From Anastatus disparis (taxonomy: Eukaryota > Arthropoda > Insecta > Hymenoptera > Eupelmidae), in the NCBI GenBank assembly GCA_017163975.1, contig JAFFSR010000031.1:2141001-2205000 (forward strand): 64,000 bases of DNA. The letters run 5' to 3'. Positions 23,431 to 32,738 of the stretch are shown here, piece by piece. The number at the start of each line of letters is the position of its first letter. Within the stretch, counting starts at the first letter, position 1. The notes beneath the pieces were generated by a model. The model ran no database searches. It saw only the letters and a list, made by a program, of their open reading frames with translations, and was not told where the DNA came from. The translations under genes and the position numbers were made by a program.

Positions 23431-24270
23431 CAGATTTGGAAAATTCACAATAAACGATGAATTTTACATGGTTTTATCGAACAACAACAGCAAGTTTGTC
23501 TTTCCACACAATGTGGCGACATATTTTACTACACAATCATCACAAAGTTTTTATCTTTATGGCGACTGGTGTGCAGAACTTACGGAAATTTAAATATCTC
23601 TCACGTTTCAGCATATATCAATGGTTGAGCAGGAGGGAGTCATTTCTATTAAAACAGCCAAACGTGAAGTAGGAAATGTTTTGCAAGAAACAGAGGAGAC
23701 TCAAAGAGCCGGGTATTTGCGAGAATCAAACCTGGTGTTTATCGTGACATTGAAAGTCTTTTAGAAGAAATAAATAATCTCAAGAATGTGAAAAATCATT
23801 TATATTTTGAAATCCAAGCTGGTAGTTATGTGCAGGTTAGATGTCGATGTGGTAAAGATTGTACAACTTATTTGCACACGTTTACACTATCGGAAAAATG
23901 ACTTATAATTCTAGGTCTGGAAAATGTACCGATTCCCTTTTGCAAAGGTAATAAAGATCACTACATTGTCGGTAATCGTCCAGCAAATCTTGTTAACAGA
24001 TTGCCAACCGAACTTATGGTTTACAGCAACATTTTCCAGCCGTACATAACAGGTGATATGCGCACGAGCTTACTACGTTTAGTCTCGCTTCATTTGCGCG
24101 ATAACGTTTACGGAGGCGTTAAAATTAAGAACTCTTTACCACCCATGTACCTACCACTGCTGTCTTCAGCGTTTCAGTCGATCGAAATAGATATAAGAGA
24201 CAAACATAGATTTTCCATTCCATTCGACTACAGTACGTTCACTGTAACGCTTCACTTTAAGCGCATCTGA
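23431..24270 (+). pseudogene. Penton-like minor capsid protein of the Polinton, broken
   Basis: The N-terminal part (about 23450-23590) reads EFYMVLSNNNSKFVFPHN and GDWCAELTEI, as at the start of Polinton minor capsid (PX/penton-like) proteins. The middle (23590-24000) has many frame changes and stops. The C-terminal part (24001-24270) is open and well preserved: LMVYSNIFQPYITGDMRTS, then SLPPMYLPLLSSAFQSIEID, ending in TLHFKRI and TGA. The family forms the five-fold vertices of predicted Polinton capsids. The assignment rests on motif recognition, not on alignment. Confidence 0.7.
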
Positions 24271-24305
24271 TAAAATGTGAATTTAAAAATTTTTTCAATA
24301 ACCAA

Positions 24306-24796
24306 ATGGTTCGCGGTAGGGGTTACTGCGTTAGAGTTAGCAAACCTTGTTTCGGTTATCACCAGTCGCTTGCAGGAGTATGTAGTTTTTTGAAGGGTCT
24401 CTTTCAAGCAGCTATACCTAAGATTAAGCAAGGTGCAAAAGCCATCGGTAAAGGGGCTCTCAGAGCAGATAATAATATTCTAGATGATGTCACTCTAGGT
24501 GGCAGGCCGATCAAAGAGGCGGCCAAAGAGCGCATTCGCGAGAGTAGTAAAAATCTCAAAAGAAAAGCTGACATTGTTCTGGACAGATTGTTCTTGGGTG
24601 AGTCGAGCGCGAAAGAGGTGGAGGAATCACAATATATACATAGAGGAAGAATGAGATATTATCAGCTCATTAGTTAAGCGCACCTAATACTTAAAACACT
24701 TCAGCGGCTAAACGTTCGAAAAGTGGTAAAGTTGCGAAAAAGAAGAAAAAGCAGAAGAAGAAAGTACGTGTAGTTAGAGATATTTTTAAAAATTAG
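24306..24796 (+). pseudogene. Small basic virion protein of the Polinton, C-terminal frameshift
   Basis: The 123-codon frame from ATG 24306 has a Gly/aromatic N-terminus, then KGLFQAAIPKIKQGAKAIGK and KERIRESSKNLKRKAD, the hallmark of the small basic protein encoded between penton-like and major capsid genes in insect Polintons. The frame closes at 24677. The sequence after 24700, in another frame, encodes a Lys-rich tail (KSGKVAKKKKKQKKKVRVV) stopping at 24796, which is the likely original C-terminus. It resembles adenovirus core or pVI-type proteins in composition only. The function is inferred: an internal virion component that binds DNA or capsid. Confidence 0.6.
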
Positions 24797-24805
24797 AATT
24801 TCAAA

Positions 24806-26483
24806 ATGGCGTTCTTGTATACAGAATCTTGTCCATCGATCAAGTCGGATTTATCACTCTTTGAATTATCTTCGGCACAGAGAGCAATTGAAGGCTTTTA
24901 CTGGGTACAGTACAAATCGATATCTTTTCTCAACGACCAATCAACAATTGAATTTATTATCTTTGGCTACACTGAGTATTTAGACTTGGCTCACAATGGT
25001 AAGTGTGAGTGTGAGTATAACGTTGACTAGTGCTAAACCACCTAAAGAACTGAACGTTGGACCAATAAGTAATCTTTTACGTTCATTGTTCAATCAAGTC
25101 GACGTTGTATTCAATCAGAAATCTGTTTCACCGACAAACAATGCTTATGTATACAGAGCTTACATTAAAACATCACTAAATTATGGCCCAACAGCTAAAA
25201 AGTCTCAGTAAACGACTGGCTTGTCGTACGATGATACAGCCGGGAAAATGGACAATACCACAGGTGTTAATGCAGGTCTTAATAAACGTAAGGCAATCAT
25301 GATTAAGAGAAGGCCGAACTATCTGTCCTTGTCTAATAGTGTTTTTCATTATTCATATAAACACCATTGGTTGTAACACTAAAAAATGACAGCCCCACTA
25401 GATACTAGTATAATAGGTAAATTTTATAATAAGAGCAAAATAATTTTATCACGTGGTTTTTGAACAATATTAGATCTACTGGAAATCTAAAACATAACCT
25501 ATCTTTTTTTGTAGGTCTCATATTATTCAGAAACTACATGATTAAATTATTTTGTTCTTATTATAAAATTTAACCATTATACTAGTATCTAGCGGGGGTT
25601 GCCATTTTTTTCATGTTACAGCCAATGATGTTTTCATAAATGATGAAAAACACTATTAGAGGAAGTCAGATAATTCGACCTCTTCTTAACAAGAAGATTG
25701 ATTTATTCGGCCATTTATACTTGGTGATGTTTTTAATCAAGACAAGTTATTACTAGATGAGGTTGAAGTTAGAGTAAGGCTCGTACGTCTTTGTGATGTA
25801 TTCTGTCTCATGGATCCCGCTGGTGTTTTTACAGTAAATATTACCGAGGCTAAACTTTTTGTGCGTCAAGTAAGATTAAATCACTTGTACTAGCACACGA
25901 AAAACTACTGTGGCAGACTACTGCAATATACCCACTAATCCGAGTAGAAGTTAAAGTTGTTACACTAAATAACGGCGTGCACGGAGAAACAATCGACAAT
26001 GTCATATTAGGTCAATTGCCGAAAAGAATTATACTTGGTTTTGTTGAAAATAAAGCTTACGACGGACATTAAAGTCTTAACCCGTTTAATTTCAAGAATT
26101 TTAATATAAATTTTCTGAGTCTGTACGTTAACGGAATGCAAGTGCCATTGGAACCCTTACAGCCAGATTTCAAAAAAAGCAAAATGTACGTTAATGCCTA
26201 TCATACACTTTTTTCCGGCACAGGTATTCACTTTATGAATTCAGGCAATTCGATCCGTGAAGACTATCCAAACAGTTACTGCCTATTTGCTCTTGATTTA
26301 ACACTTGATTTATCGGCAATTGATGGTAGTCATAGGAATTTGATAAAAAATGGGAATGTACGAACTGATGTTAGATTCGATGATCCGCTAGAGAGCGCTG
26401 TAAATTGTATAACTCATGCTGAATACGACAATTTGCTTGAAATTGACTCGTCAAGACAGGTTGTTGTGGATTATAGCAGTTAA
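24806..26483 (+). pseudogene. Polinton major capsid protein (double jelly-roll), interrupted by a MITE
   Basis: ATG 24806 follows the previous gene by 9 bases. N-terminal block: SIKSDLSLFELSSAQRAIEGFYWVQY. After a frame change near 25000 comes the classic KELNVGPISNLLRSLFNQVDV and NAYVYRAYIKTSLNYG, then a stop near 25209. A 327-bp MITE sits at 25333-25659. Sequence after it continues the protein (QIIRPLL..., LFGHLYLGDVF region, LDEVEVRVRLVRLCD). More frame changes follow near 25890-26100. The C-terminal third (26136-26483) is an uninterrupted frame containing HTLFSGTGIHFMNSGN and REDYPNSYCLFALDLT. The family builds the capsid shell in predicted Polinton virions. At least four lesions are present. 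Confidence 0.85.
25333..25659. mobile_element. Foldback MITE inside the major capsid gene
   Basis: Termini CTAATAGTGTTTTTCAT and ATGAAAAACACTATTAG are inverted copies. Pairing extends about 150 bp inward on each side, with blocks such as TAGATACTAGTATAAT on both arms. Capsid-like coding sequence reads up to the left end and resumes at the right end. A TA duplication is possible but ambiguous. Confidence 0.8.
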
Positions 26484-26582
26484 GTAGTGGTGGTGGTAGT
26501 TGGGGTACATCTCTCGTTTTTTGAGTGAAGCAAAAGTTATCTTTATTATCTCAGTCGATGGGTAACTATCATTGCAAACAGT

Positions 26583-27104
26583 ATGGATCTAGTGATTGAC
26601 GTGCAGTTTTTAAAGGACAAGAAAAATCGTTTGATTCCAAACTTTATCGCTCATTGGATTGTGGCTCATCCTTGTAGTTTGAGACACTTATCTAAAAATA
26701 TATTGAGACAGAATAATTGAGTGACACTAAATCATGATGGTGTGGAGTGGTATGAAGGTGATATATTGATAAAAAGATTATACAGAAATTTGGAAGATAT
26801 TTGCAAGCATTGTCGTAAAATTTTCGTGTGAGGTCGAGAAAAAATTGAACTAATTTCCAAACTGACTTCTTGTGAGATTGTAAATTTAAAAGAAGAACAA
26901 GATTGTCCAGCTTTTAGAAATTCAAATTTCAGCAGTGTACAGTGCATGCATCATTACATAAAATTACTTTATTCAAATTACGCGTGTTTACTGAATGACG
27001 TTACTAATCTCAAACATTGGTTATTGAAACTTGATGCCCGCGTGAAATCGCTAATTGTAGAAGAAATTTTCGAAATTCTTTGCGATGAACTTAAAAGAAA
27101 TTGT
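26583..27104 (+). pseudogene. Polinton-associated protein of unknown function, two TGA stops
   Basis: A single frame from ATG 26583 is interrupted by TGA at 26718 and TGA at 26829 and continues beyond 27100. It starts MDLVIDVQFLKDKKNRLIP. It then has a short Trp/Tyr-rich segment (GVEWYEGDIL), REKIELISKLTS, and a Cys/His segment DCPAF...QCMHHYIKLLYSNYAC before a Leu-rich end. I recognise this pattern from uncharacterised proteins encoded near Polinton capsid and protease genes in insects. The DVQ start and spaced Cys/His residues could suggest a nuclease-like fold, but that is speculation. It directly precedes the protease, which reads in another frame. Confidence 0.5.
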
Positions 27105-27440
27105 TCGATATCTGATGAGGATCAAGTTTCGCGATGTGGGCGTTTATCCAGCCCTTAATACGCAAAAAACCAGCGTGGTGCGCACCAGGTTGCCATATAC
27201 TTTGATAAGAATGGTACAGGTACGTACTTTGATGGTCTTGGTAAGTCATTTACGATGTATTCAGCAAAATTGTGAAAAATTTAGATGGATTAATAAACGC
27301 TTACAAAGCTAATATTCTAACGTTCGTGGTCATTATTGCATCATGTTTCTGTATTATATGTCTAGTAGATTGGGTTGAAAGAAATTCTTGGAAAATTTCT
27401 CACAGAACTTGCAAAAACATGATATAAGACTATTGTAGAA
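27105..27440 (+). pseudogene. Adenain-type cysteine protease of the Polinton, broken
   Basis: Three frames must be combined. The first gives RIKFRDVGVYPALNTQK (27115-27165). The second gives GAHQVAIYFDKNGTGTYFD (about 27180-27235), the catalytic His region, in which the usual Trp after His is Gln. The third, after 27310, gives NVRGHYCIMFLYYM, which contains the catalytic Cys; an upstream Cys usual in this family is Arg here. In Polintons and adenoviruses the enzyme processes capsid proteins. The N-terminus appears shortened compared with the family. Frameshifts and stops make it inactive. Confidence 0.75.
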
Positions 27441-27527
27441 AAAACTTGCCATGCGTAATATGATATATAACTGTCTCTGATTGGTCGCAGATCACTTTTT
27501 TACGATGCCTTCACCAACTTATTACAG

Positions 27528-27537
27528 TATAAAAAAA
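27528..27537 (+). promoter_or_regulatory. Possible TATA box
   Basis: TATAAAAAAA lies 84 bases before ATG 27612, in a stretch that is not coding in any sensible frame. The position suits a core promoter for the following gene, but AT-rich DNA makes chance matches common. Confidence 0.25.
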
Positions 27538-27611
27538 GCGCCATCCACTCGATCCAGCCATAGCTGTGTAATTGACGGTGCTAGCAGTAACAGCAACAAA
27601 ACTCAAGCAAG

Positions 27612-28421
27612 ATGGCTGGTCAAAAGAGGAGCTTGGAGCAGTCATTTGATAACGACTTGGCATATTTAATAAAACAGAACAGCAAGAAAAATTGTTAGCA
27701 GCAGGTTCTGCCAATGGTCTACGGACTAAACAGCTCTTTTGGAAAAATTATCAAGGTAGGGCTGGAGAAGATAGGAGAAGAAAAAATAAAGTTTGTTTCT
27801 GTAGTGCGCTTCTGTGGATCCAATTTTCAAGGTCTACCTCTGCCAGTTGACTGTTGGGAGGCGTTGAAGCAAGAGTTTGATGAAATTGAAGAATTTTTTA
27901 CTTGTTACAATGAGGAATCTATGTTGGATCAGCGACTCTCTATACCTGGATACACTATCCATTCCATGATTACTTTTAACAAGAGAGCTTTTAAATTGGT
28001 ACCCAACGACACTCAACCCAAAGCAGAAGATAGTGGTGAACCATCGAAAAAACATAGTCGATACAGTCGATCGTTAGTATTTAAATGTGTAACATTTGAA
28101 CGTCTAAAAGAATCATCGATATGTATAGATTATGGAATTGAATATTTAAATATTGTTGCAAAATCTGTAGATTATATATTGCAAGAAATGGTAATTCATA
28201 TGAAAATGTATTAGAACAAAAACAAGAATCTCAATATGTATACTTTGCTCCAAGCGATATAAAAAGTACAATGTTTAGTATAAGTAATAATTTTGTAAAT
28301 GATCTGGATGAATCATTAAAAAATAATCTAATTTTAGGAAATCAAGACCTATTTATAATCATATATAAATTCATTATTTATCATGTGTACACCCTAATGA
28401 GATGTATGAATGCTACGTTGT
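27612..28421 (+). pseudogene. Polinton-associated protein of unknown function (second), frameshifted
   Basis: The likely start ATG 27612 gives MAGQKRSLEQSFDNDLAYLI, then a stop and frame change. The main open stretch (27714-28214) includes FVSVVRFCGSNFQGLPLPVD, an acidic EFDEIEEFF and LVFKCVTFERLKESSICID. A frame change near 28195 opens the last part (to 28421): QYVYFAPSDIKSTMF and FVNDLDESLKNNLILGN. No catalytic motif is apparent. The mix of a C-rich beta-like N-terminal part with a helical tail is reminiscent of small nucleic-acid-binding proteins, but I cannot name a family. It lies between protease and polymerase. Confidence 0.5.
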
Positions 28422-28910
28422 AATGTATGTTTTATTTATTATTAATAAATGCTCTTAAACTTTAAAACATGAGTATTCCAATCACTTTGTCTGTTACCAA
28501 TTCCCCATCTTTCATAAACACAATATTTCTACAAGTGAATTTTATCTTTCCTGATTCAATATAAAAATTTATAATTTTAATAATTAAAATCATTAGATTA
28601 AAATCTTTTAAATTCATATTTTGTAATTCAATATAAGTTTTTATTATTTCGATAATTAAAAAGAATTATATTACATATAATAAAATTTTAAATTAATAAT
28701 TTTGAAATATCAATTAAAATATTTTTTATATTCACTCTAAATTTCTAGAAGGGTGTAAGTGACCCTCCAATTGTTCGAGGTACTATGCATAACAAAGCTC
28801 TACTTCACCTTCTCAAACGTCATCGTACCGCTGGTCAGTAACCTTTGTGGGTTTGTTTTGACGGTCCATGGTGCTCTAATAACTGCTAACGTAGGTCATT
28901 CATTATAGTC

Positions 28911-28949
<39 letters not shown>

Positions 28950-29342
28950 TGTAGTATAATACACATATTCCTTCCAAAGTTTCTATAAGAGTCTAATACT
29001 AAGATGATAAAAAGAAAGAAAGAAAGTTACTTGCTTTATGAAGATGAGAAAGAAATATAGAGAAAGGTACTTGCATTGTGATAAGCTCTCGAATTCCAAG
29101 AATCATTTCAATTATTCATCTTATCTCTGTATGACGTCCAAACAACAAGCATTACACTTTGTTACGTGCAGGCGTTCTCGTAGGTTATAAAGTTCCAAGT
29201 ACAAATATTACAGATCAACCGTCTGGGTAGCTGAAACGCAGCTTTCTCATATCTTTGTATGACGTCATACTAAAAAGTACATGCATTGCAGTTTGCGGTC
29301 CATGCAGCTTCGTCCAATCTCTGACGTCACAGTGTGTGTGTA

Positions 29343-29413
<71 letters not shown>

Positions 29414-29469
29414 GTGTGTGTGTGTGTGCGTGTGTGTGTGTGTGTGTGTGCTATTATTAATTGGTGTGT
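28422..29469. repeat. Noncoding spacer with (AT)n and (GT)n microsatellites
   Basis: No gene is recognised here. A TA run lies at 28911-28947, a GAAA-rich run at 29009-29030, and a long GT run broken by few A and C bases at 29331-29450. The two stretches around 29125-29135 and 29260-29270 repeat a TGTATGACGTC string. Confidence 0.75.
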
Positions 29470-30007
29470 TCATATAAACAAATATAATCCGCTACATAGT
29501 GGCTCATATATTGCTTTTTTAAAAATGATATAATTAAAACCTGCATTTGTTAATGTGCAAAATTTCGATGATGCTTGTTTTAAATGGGCAGTATAATCAG
29601 TATTGTACCCAGTTAAGTCAGATACTGATAGAGTATCTTCACATGAATTATACAAAAATAAACTAGATTTCACAGACATAAGATTGCCAGTAATACCAGA
29701 GATGATTGGAAAATTTGAAAAAAGAAGAACATATCAATAAATGTATATATTTTGAAGAAACATTATGGTAAATTCAATGTTCCACCTCTTTATATAACAT
29801 CAAAATAAAATAAAAATAATATGTATAAGAAAAAAATAAACATGTTAATCTGTAATTAATACAAAATTATTATATAGATGACGTAAAAGAACAACAAAAA
29901 AAATTATACAAATGTATTCATTATATACCATGGAATAAAAAATTTATCTCGATTAGTTTCTAATCAGGTATCAAAACATAATGGGCAAAAATATATATAC
30001 AATCGAT
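29470..30007 (+). pseudogene. Polinton DNA polymerase B, N-terminal region
   Basis: The reading begins near 29470 (NKYNPLHSGSYIAFLKMI) and continues, after a stop near 29530, with NVQNFDDACFKWAV and SDTDRVSSHELYKNKLDF. It then has IRLPVIPEMIGKFEK, followed by frame changes. From 29930 it gives a NLSRLVSNQVSKHNGQKYI stretch up to the palindromic insertion. These blocks match the region upstream of the exonuclease domain in protein-primed PolB of Polintons. The gene continues at 30379. The true start codon was not located. Confidence 0.75.
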
Positions 30008-30367
30008 AATCTTTTTAGATGCCAATGGTAGATAATATTAAATGATGTTTTAAGAAGCTAACGGCCTTTCTACCGGGAAGTTAAATAAATTACAATCAAC
30101 TCTTTTTCCTCAACGTTTCGGACATTTATTGAGATACATGTCCCTCATCAGGATCAAAATTAATATAGTCAGTAGTAATCACTACATTTCGTCAATGTTT
30201 AATGATTTAAACATTGACGAAATGTAATGATTACTACTGACTATATTAATTTTGATCCTGATGAGGGACATGTATCTCAATAAATGTCCGAAACGTTGAG
30301 GAGAAAGAGTTGATTGTAATTTATTTAACTTCCCGGTAGAAAGGCCGTTAGCTTCTTAAAACATCAT
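30008..30367. mobile_element. Near-perfect palindromic insertion, Penelope-like candidate
   Basis: The insertion is flanked by a 12-bp direct repeat TATACAATCGAT (29996-30007 and 30367-30378), and the polymerase reading continues across it. Nearly all of it (30044-30366) is one palindrome with arms of about 160 bp, two mismatches by hand count and a 5-base centre near 30202-30206. Both arms contain the hammerhead-like core. A long target duplication plus hammerhead motifs is typical of Penelope-like retroelements. No coding sequence is present. Confidence 0.7.
30258..30297 (+). ncRNA. Hammerhead ribozyme core, incomplete
   Basis: CTGATGA (30258-30264) is followed by G, a six-base stem II GGACAT, a 12-base loop, the pairing ATGTCC (30284-30289), then GAAA (30290-30293) and CGTT. 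Spacing and invariant core bases match the hammerhead. The closing stem III/cleavage-site strand was not found downstream, so it would not self-cleave as it stands. Because of the palindrome, the minus strand carries the same motif around 30118-30153. Confidence 0.5.
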
Positions 30368-30378
30368 ATACAATCGAT

Positions 30379-30833
30379 GTTTGCATAACTTTAACACTAA
30401 ACAAAAATAAAAATTGTATCATGAAAGTAATTAAAATTGTAATTAAAATTATACCATAAGGAAAAAACAGCATATTACATTTAAAAAATTTTTAAAATAA
30501 GGAAAAAGTTCTTTTTATTATTATATACGTAGACTTTGAGACAAAAATGTTATTCAAAAACAAGAAGTATTTAGTGTTAAATATTATTTGAAATGCATTT
30601 ATGATGAGACCATATCATGCTACAATAAGCTATAGAGGACCTGATCTTGCTGCATGGTTCATGAATGAACTTAAAAAACTTGCTGACAATATTGAATCTG
30701 TACACCAACATGAAATACCAATGAATGCTTTAACCTTGAAAAAAAAAACATTTCAAAAGGCAATTCTCTGTCACATATACCATAAACCTTTAGGAGAAAA
30801 AAAAGTTCGAGATCGTTGTCACCTCACTGGCAG
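30379..30833 (+). pseudogene. Polinton DNA polymerase B, exonuclease region, upstream exon
   Basis: After the palindrome the reading resumes with LHNFNTKQKLKLHHES, then, after stops and frame changes, FIIYVDFET near 30520-30545, which is the exonuclease I motif (Asp and Glu). A stop lies near 30590. From 30601 the frame is open: ISYRGPDLAAWFMNEL, then ILCHIYHKPLGEKKVRDRCH and LTG up to the splice donor at 30834. The Cys/His spacing there is the conserved zinc-like insert of Polinton PolB. Confidence 0.85.
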
Positions 30834-30917
30834 GTAAGATTAATACTTAAAATAATATTGTAATATTACTTATATTAAATTACTTATACATTAACATTTA
30901 TTTATATTGTTTTTCAG
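30834..30917 (+). other. Spliceosomal-type intron within PolB
   Basis: GTAAGA begins at 30834. TTTTTCAG ends at 30917 after a T-rich tract, and TTAAC at 30891-30895 could be a branch point. The 84-bp segment contains stops. Removing it joins AG to A, restoring the Arg codon at a conserved position in phase 2. The intron is therefore supported by both the splice signals and the resumed reading (YRGAVYESCNL). Confidence 0.75.
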
Positions 30918-31021
30918 ATATCGAGGAGCAGTTTATGAATCATGTAATTTATCATATACAGACTCTCGTAGTATCTCTGTAGTAATCCACAATTTTTTAC
31001 AATCACTAAACAAAGAGTGAT
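30918..31021 (+). pseudogene. Polinton DNA polymerase B, downstream exon up to the foldback insertion
   Basis: The exon reads YRGAVYESCNLSYTDSRS and VVIHNF before coding similarity ends close to the TGA at 31018. About 200 residues expected between here and the next polymerase fragment (42115) are missing. They were lost before or during the insertion of the decamer foldback. Confidence 0.8.
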
Positions 31022-31236
31022 TTATTTCATTTATAAAATATATTTATTTCATTTATAATACTTATTCACAGTTATTTACAGTTATTAACAGTTGTTTACA
31101 GTTATTTACTATTATTTACAATTATTTACAATTACTAACAGTTTTTTTATAGTTATTTACAATTATTTAATAATTATTCACAGTTATTTATATTTTCAAA
31201 AATTTTTTGAATTGTAAATAATTTAATGTTATTAAT
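31022..31236. repeat. Decamer-unit foldback in PolB, left part
   Basis: The segment consists largely of 10-bp units of the form CARTTATTTA, followed by a TTTTCAAAAATTTTTTGAATT centre. It matches the inner part of the element at 63183-64000. It is cut at 31236 by BEL-2 and resumes at 41694. The first 50 bp (ATTTCATTTATAA repeats) are less regular. Confidence 0.75.
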
Positions 31237-31517
31237 TGTATTAATTTCGAACATCCCCACCACCTTTCACGCATGGGACGCATATGGCATTATGGCGTCA
31301 TTGCTACTGGCGCCCCCCTTTTGAGGCGCATGGCTGCCGGCCGCCCTACATCGAGCTCAGTTTTACGTGCGCTCTAATTGAGGTCAGTCGCCCTCGGCAC
31401 CCTGAAGCACAAGTTAGTTTTGTGCATTAAGTTTGCATTTAAAATAAAGGAAGTTCAGTTAACTCAAGCCTTCAATTAATTACCCTCAACTTCCCTGCTC
31501 TCCAAGAAAACAATACA
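31237..31517 (+). repeat. BEL-2 5' LTR
   Basis: A 281-bp terminal repeat, TG...CA, with a GC-rich middle (GGCTGCCGGCCGCCCTACA) and an AATAAA-like sequence at 31441-31446 that could serve polyadenylation. Confidence 0.9.
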
Positions 31518-31518
31518 T

Positions 31519-31536
31519 TGGTCCTTCGAGCCGAAT
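31519..31536 (+). promoter_or_regulatory. BEL-2 primer-binding site
   Basis: TGGTCCTTCGAGCCGAAT starts one base after the LTR and begins with the expected TGG. The primer tRNA differs from that of BEL-1, whose site reads TGGTGCCGAAAC. Confidence 0.7.
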
Positions 31537-32738
31537 TTAACCATCAGAAAAGAGAGAGAGGGAGGATTGGAGGTAGGCAAAAGTTACGACCCGACGCGCA
31601 GCCAGGTAAGCGGAAGCATTTTTTCCCTCTTAGCGTCCCCTTTGCCTTTGCTCGCGTTCTCACCGAGTTTTGGTCTCTCACGGCGGGAGACGCAAAGGAA
31701 CAAAGACGATTATTATAAAGAAAGAGCGACTCGCGACTTGCTATAGTTCGAGTTTTCTCTTTTTGTTCTTTTCGCTCTGGTCGAGTTCAGGCTCTCACTG
31801 CGGGCGGAGTATGCGCATGGGGACGGCCCACGCGGCAACGAGGGTTGGCATCACTTTCTCTTTGGTTCTTGTTTTACAGTTTAAAGTCTTCTTTAATAAA
31901 TGCATCACGTTTCTTTTACTTTGTAAACTCACGCTCACCTATTGATGATACCAAACAAAGCAATAGATTTTGCACATTCGTTAAGCAGAGAGTAAATAAA
32001 GGTTAGAATGTTATCCATTTTGTTCTTCTCTTTTTTCGCTTTGTTGTCAAAGAAAGGGGGAAGTCGACATGATTCTATATCTACAAAAGACTTTATGCTT
32101 ATGAATCTCAAAGTTGAATTGTCATAATTAGTTAAGTTAAAATTAAATTCGTAATGTTGCAGAAATATTCGTAAATTTTGGAAAATACACTTTATTTAAA
32201 CTACAGAAAAATTAACGTGAAAACTCCTGACGACTTCAATTTAATAATTGTATAAGTGTGCAAAAAAAACATCTAAGGCTTTAATCCGTAAAACAATAAG
32301 CTGAATTAATTTTGTCTTAGCAATTATACTGCATCAAATTCTGGAATGAGCGGCGGTCGAATGTTCCCGCAACATTTGTTAAAATTAAGCAATTATCGCC
32401 TCTCATCATGCTTCGAGCTTAAGCCGCCAAGCATCATTGGATGGTTGAAGTCCAGACCAACGGTCGAGAGTTCAGTAATCACACCTCCCGTTATTGTTCT
32501 TCCTTTCTTCTCTCTTTAGCAACTAAGCGAACTAGATAACGGAAGAGGATCGAACAATCAAGTTGTCGACACGAATCCAGCGAAATAGCTATAAGTTAAA
32601 CGCATCGAAAGCACCATAATTTCGCCTTGCGTTCGACATTTCATGTCAATTAACCGACAATTGACCAAGCGAAACGCGACTCGATCATCAACCTGTGGAT
32701 CGTCGCTTCCAACTTCTTCTTAAACTAGTTTCAGGCAT
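31537..32738 (+). other. BEL-2 untranslated leader
   Basis: About 1.2 kb between the primer site and gag without a recognisable protein. Short open frames here are GC-variable and unrelated to known families. Long leaders before gag are common in this superfamily. Confidence 0.6.

Noticed and set aside
29255..29533. 92-codon open frame rich in Cys and Val
   Set aside because: It is the translation of the (GT)n microsatellite and has no coding meaning.
31518..31945. Open frames in the GC-richer stretch after the BEL-2 5' LTR
   Set aside because: They lie in the untranslated leader, overlap in several frames and match no gag feature.
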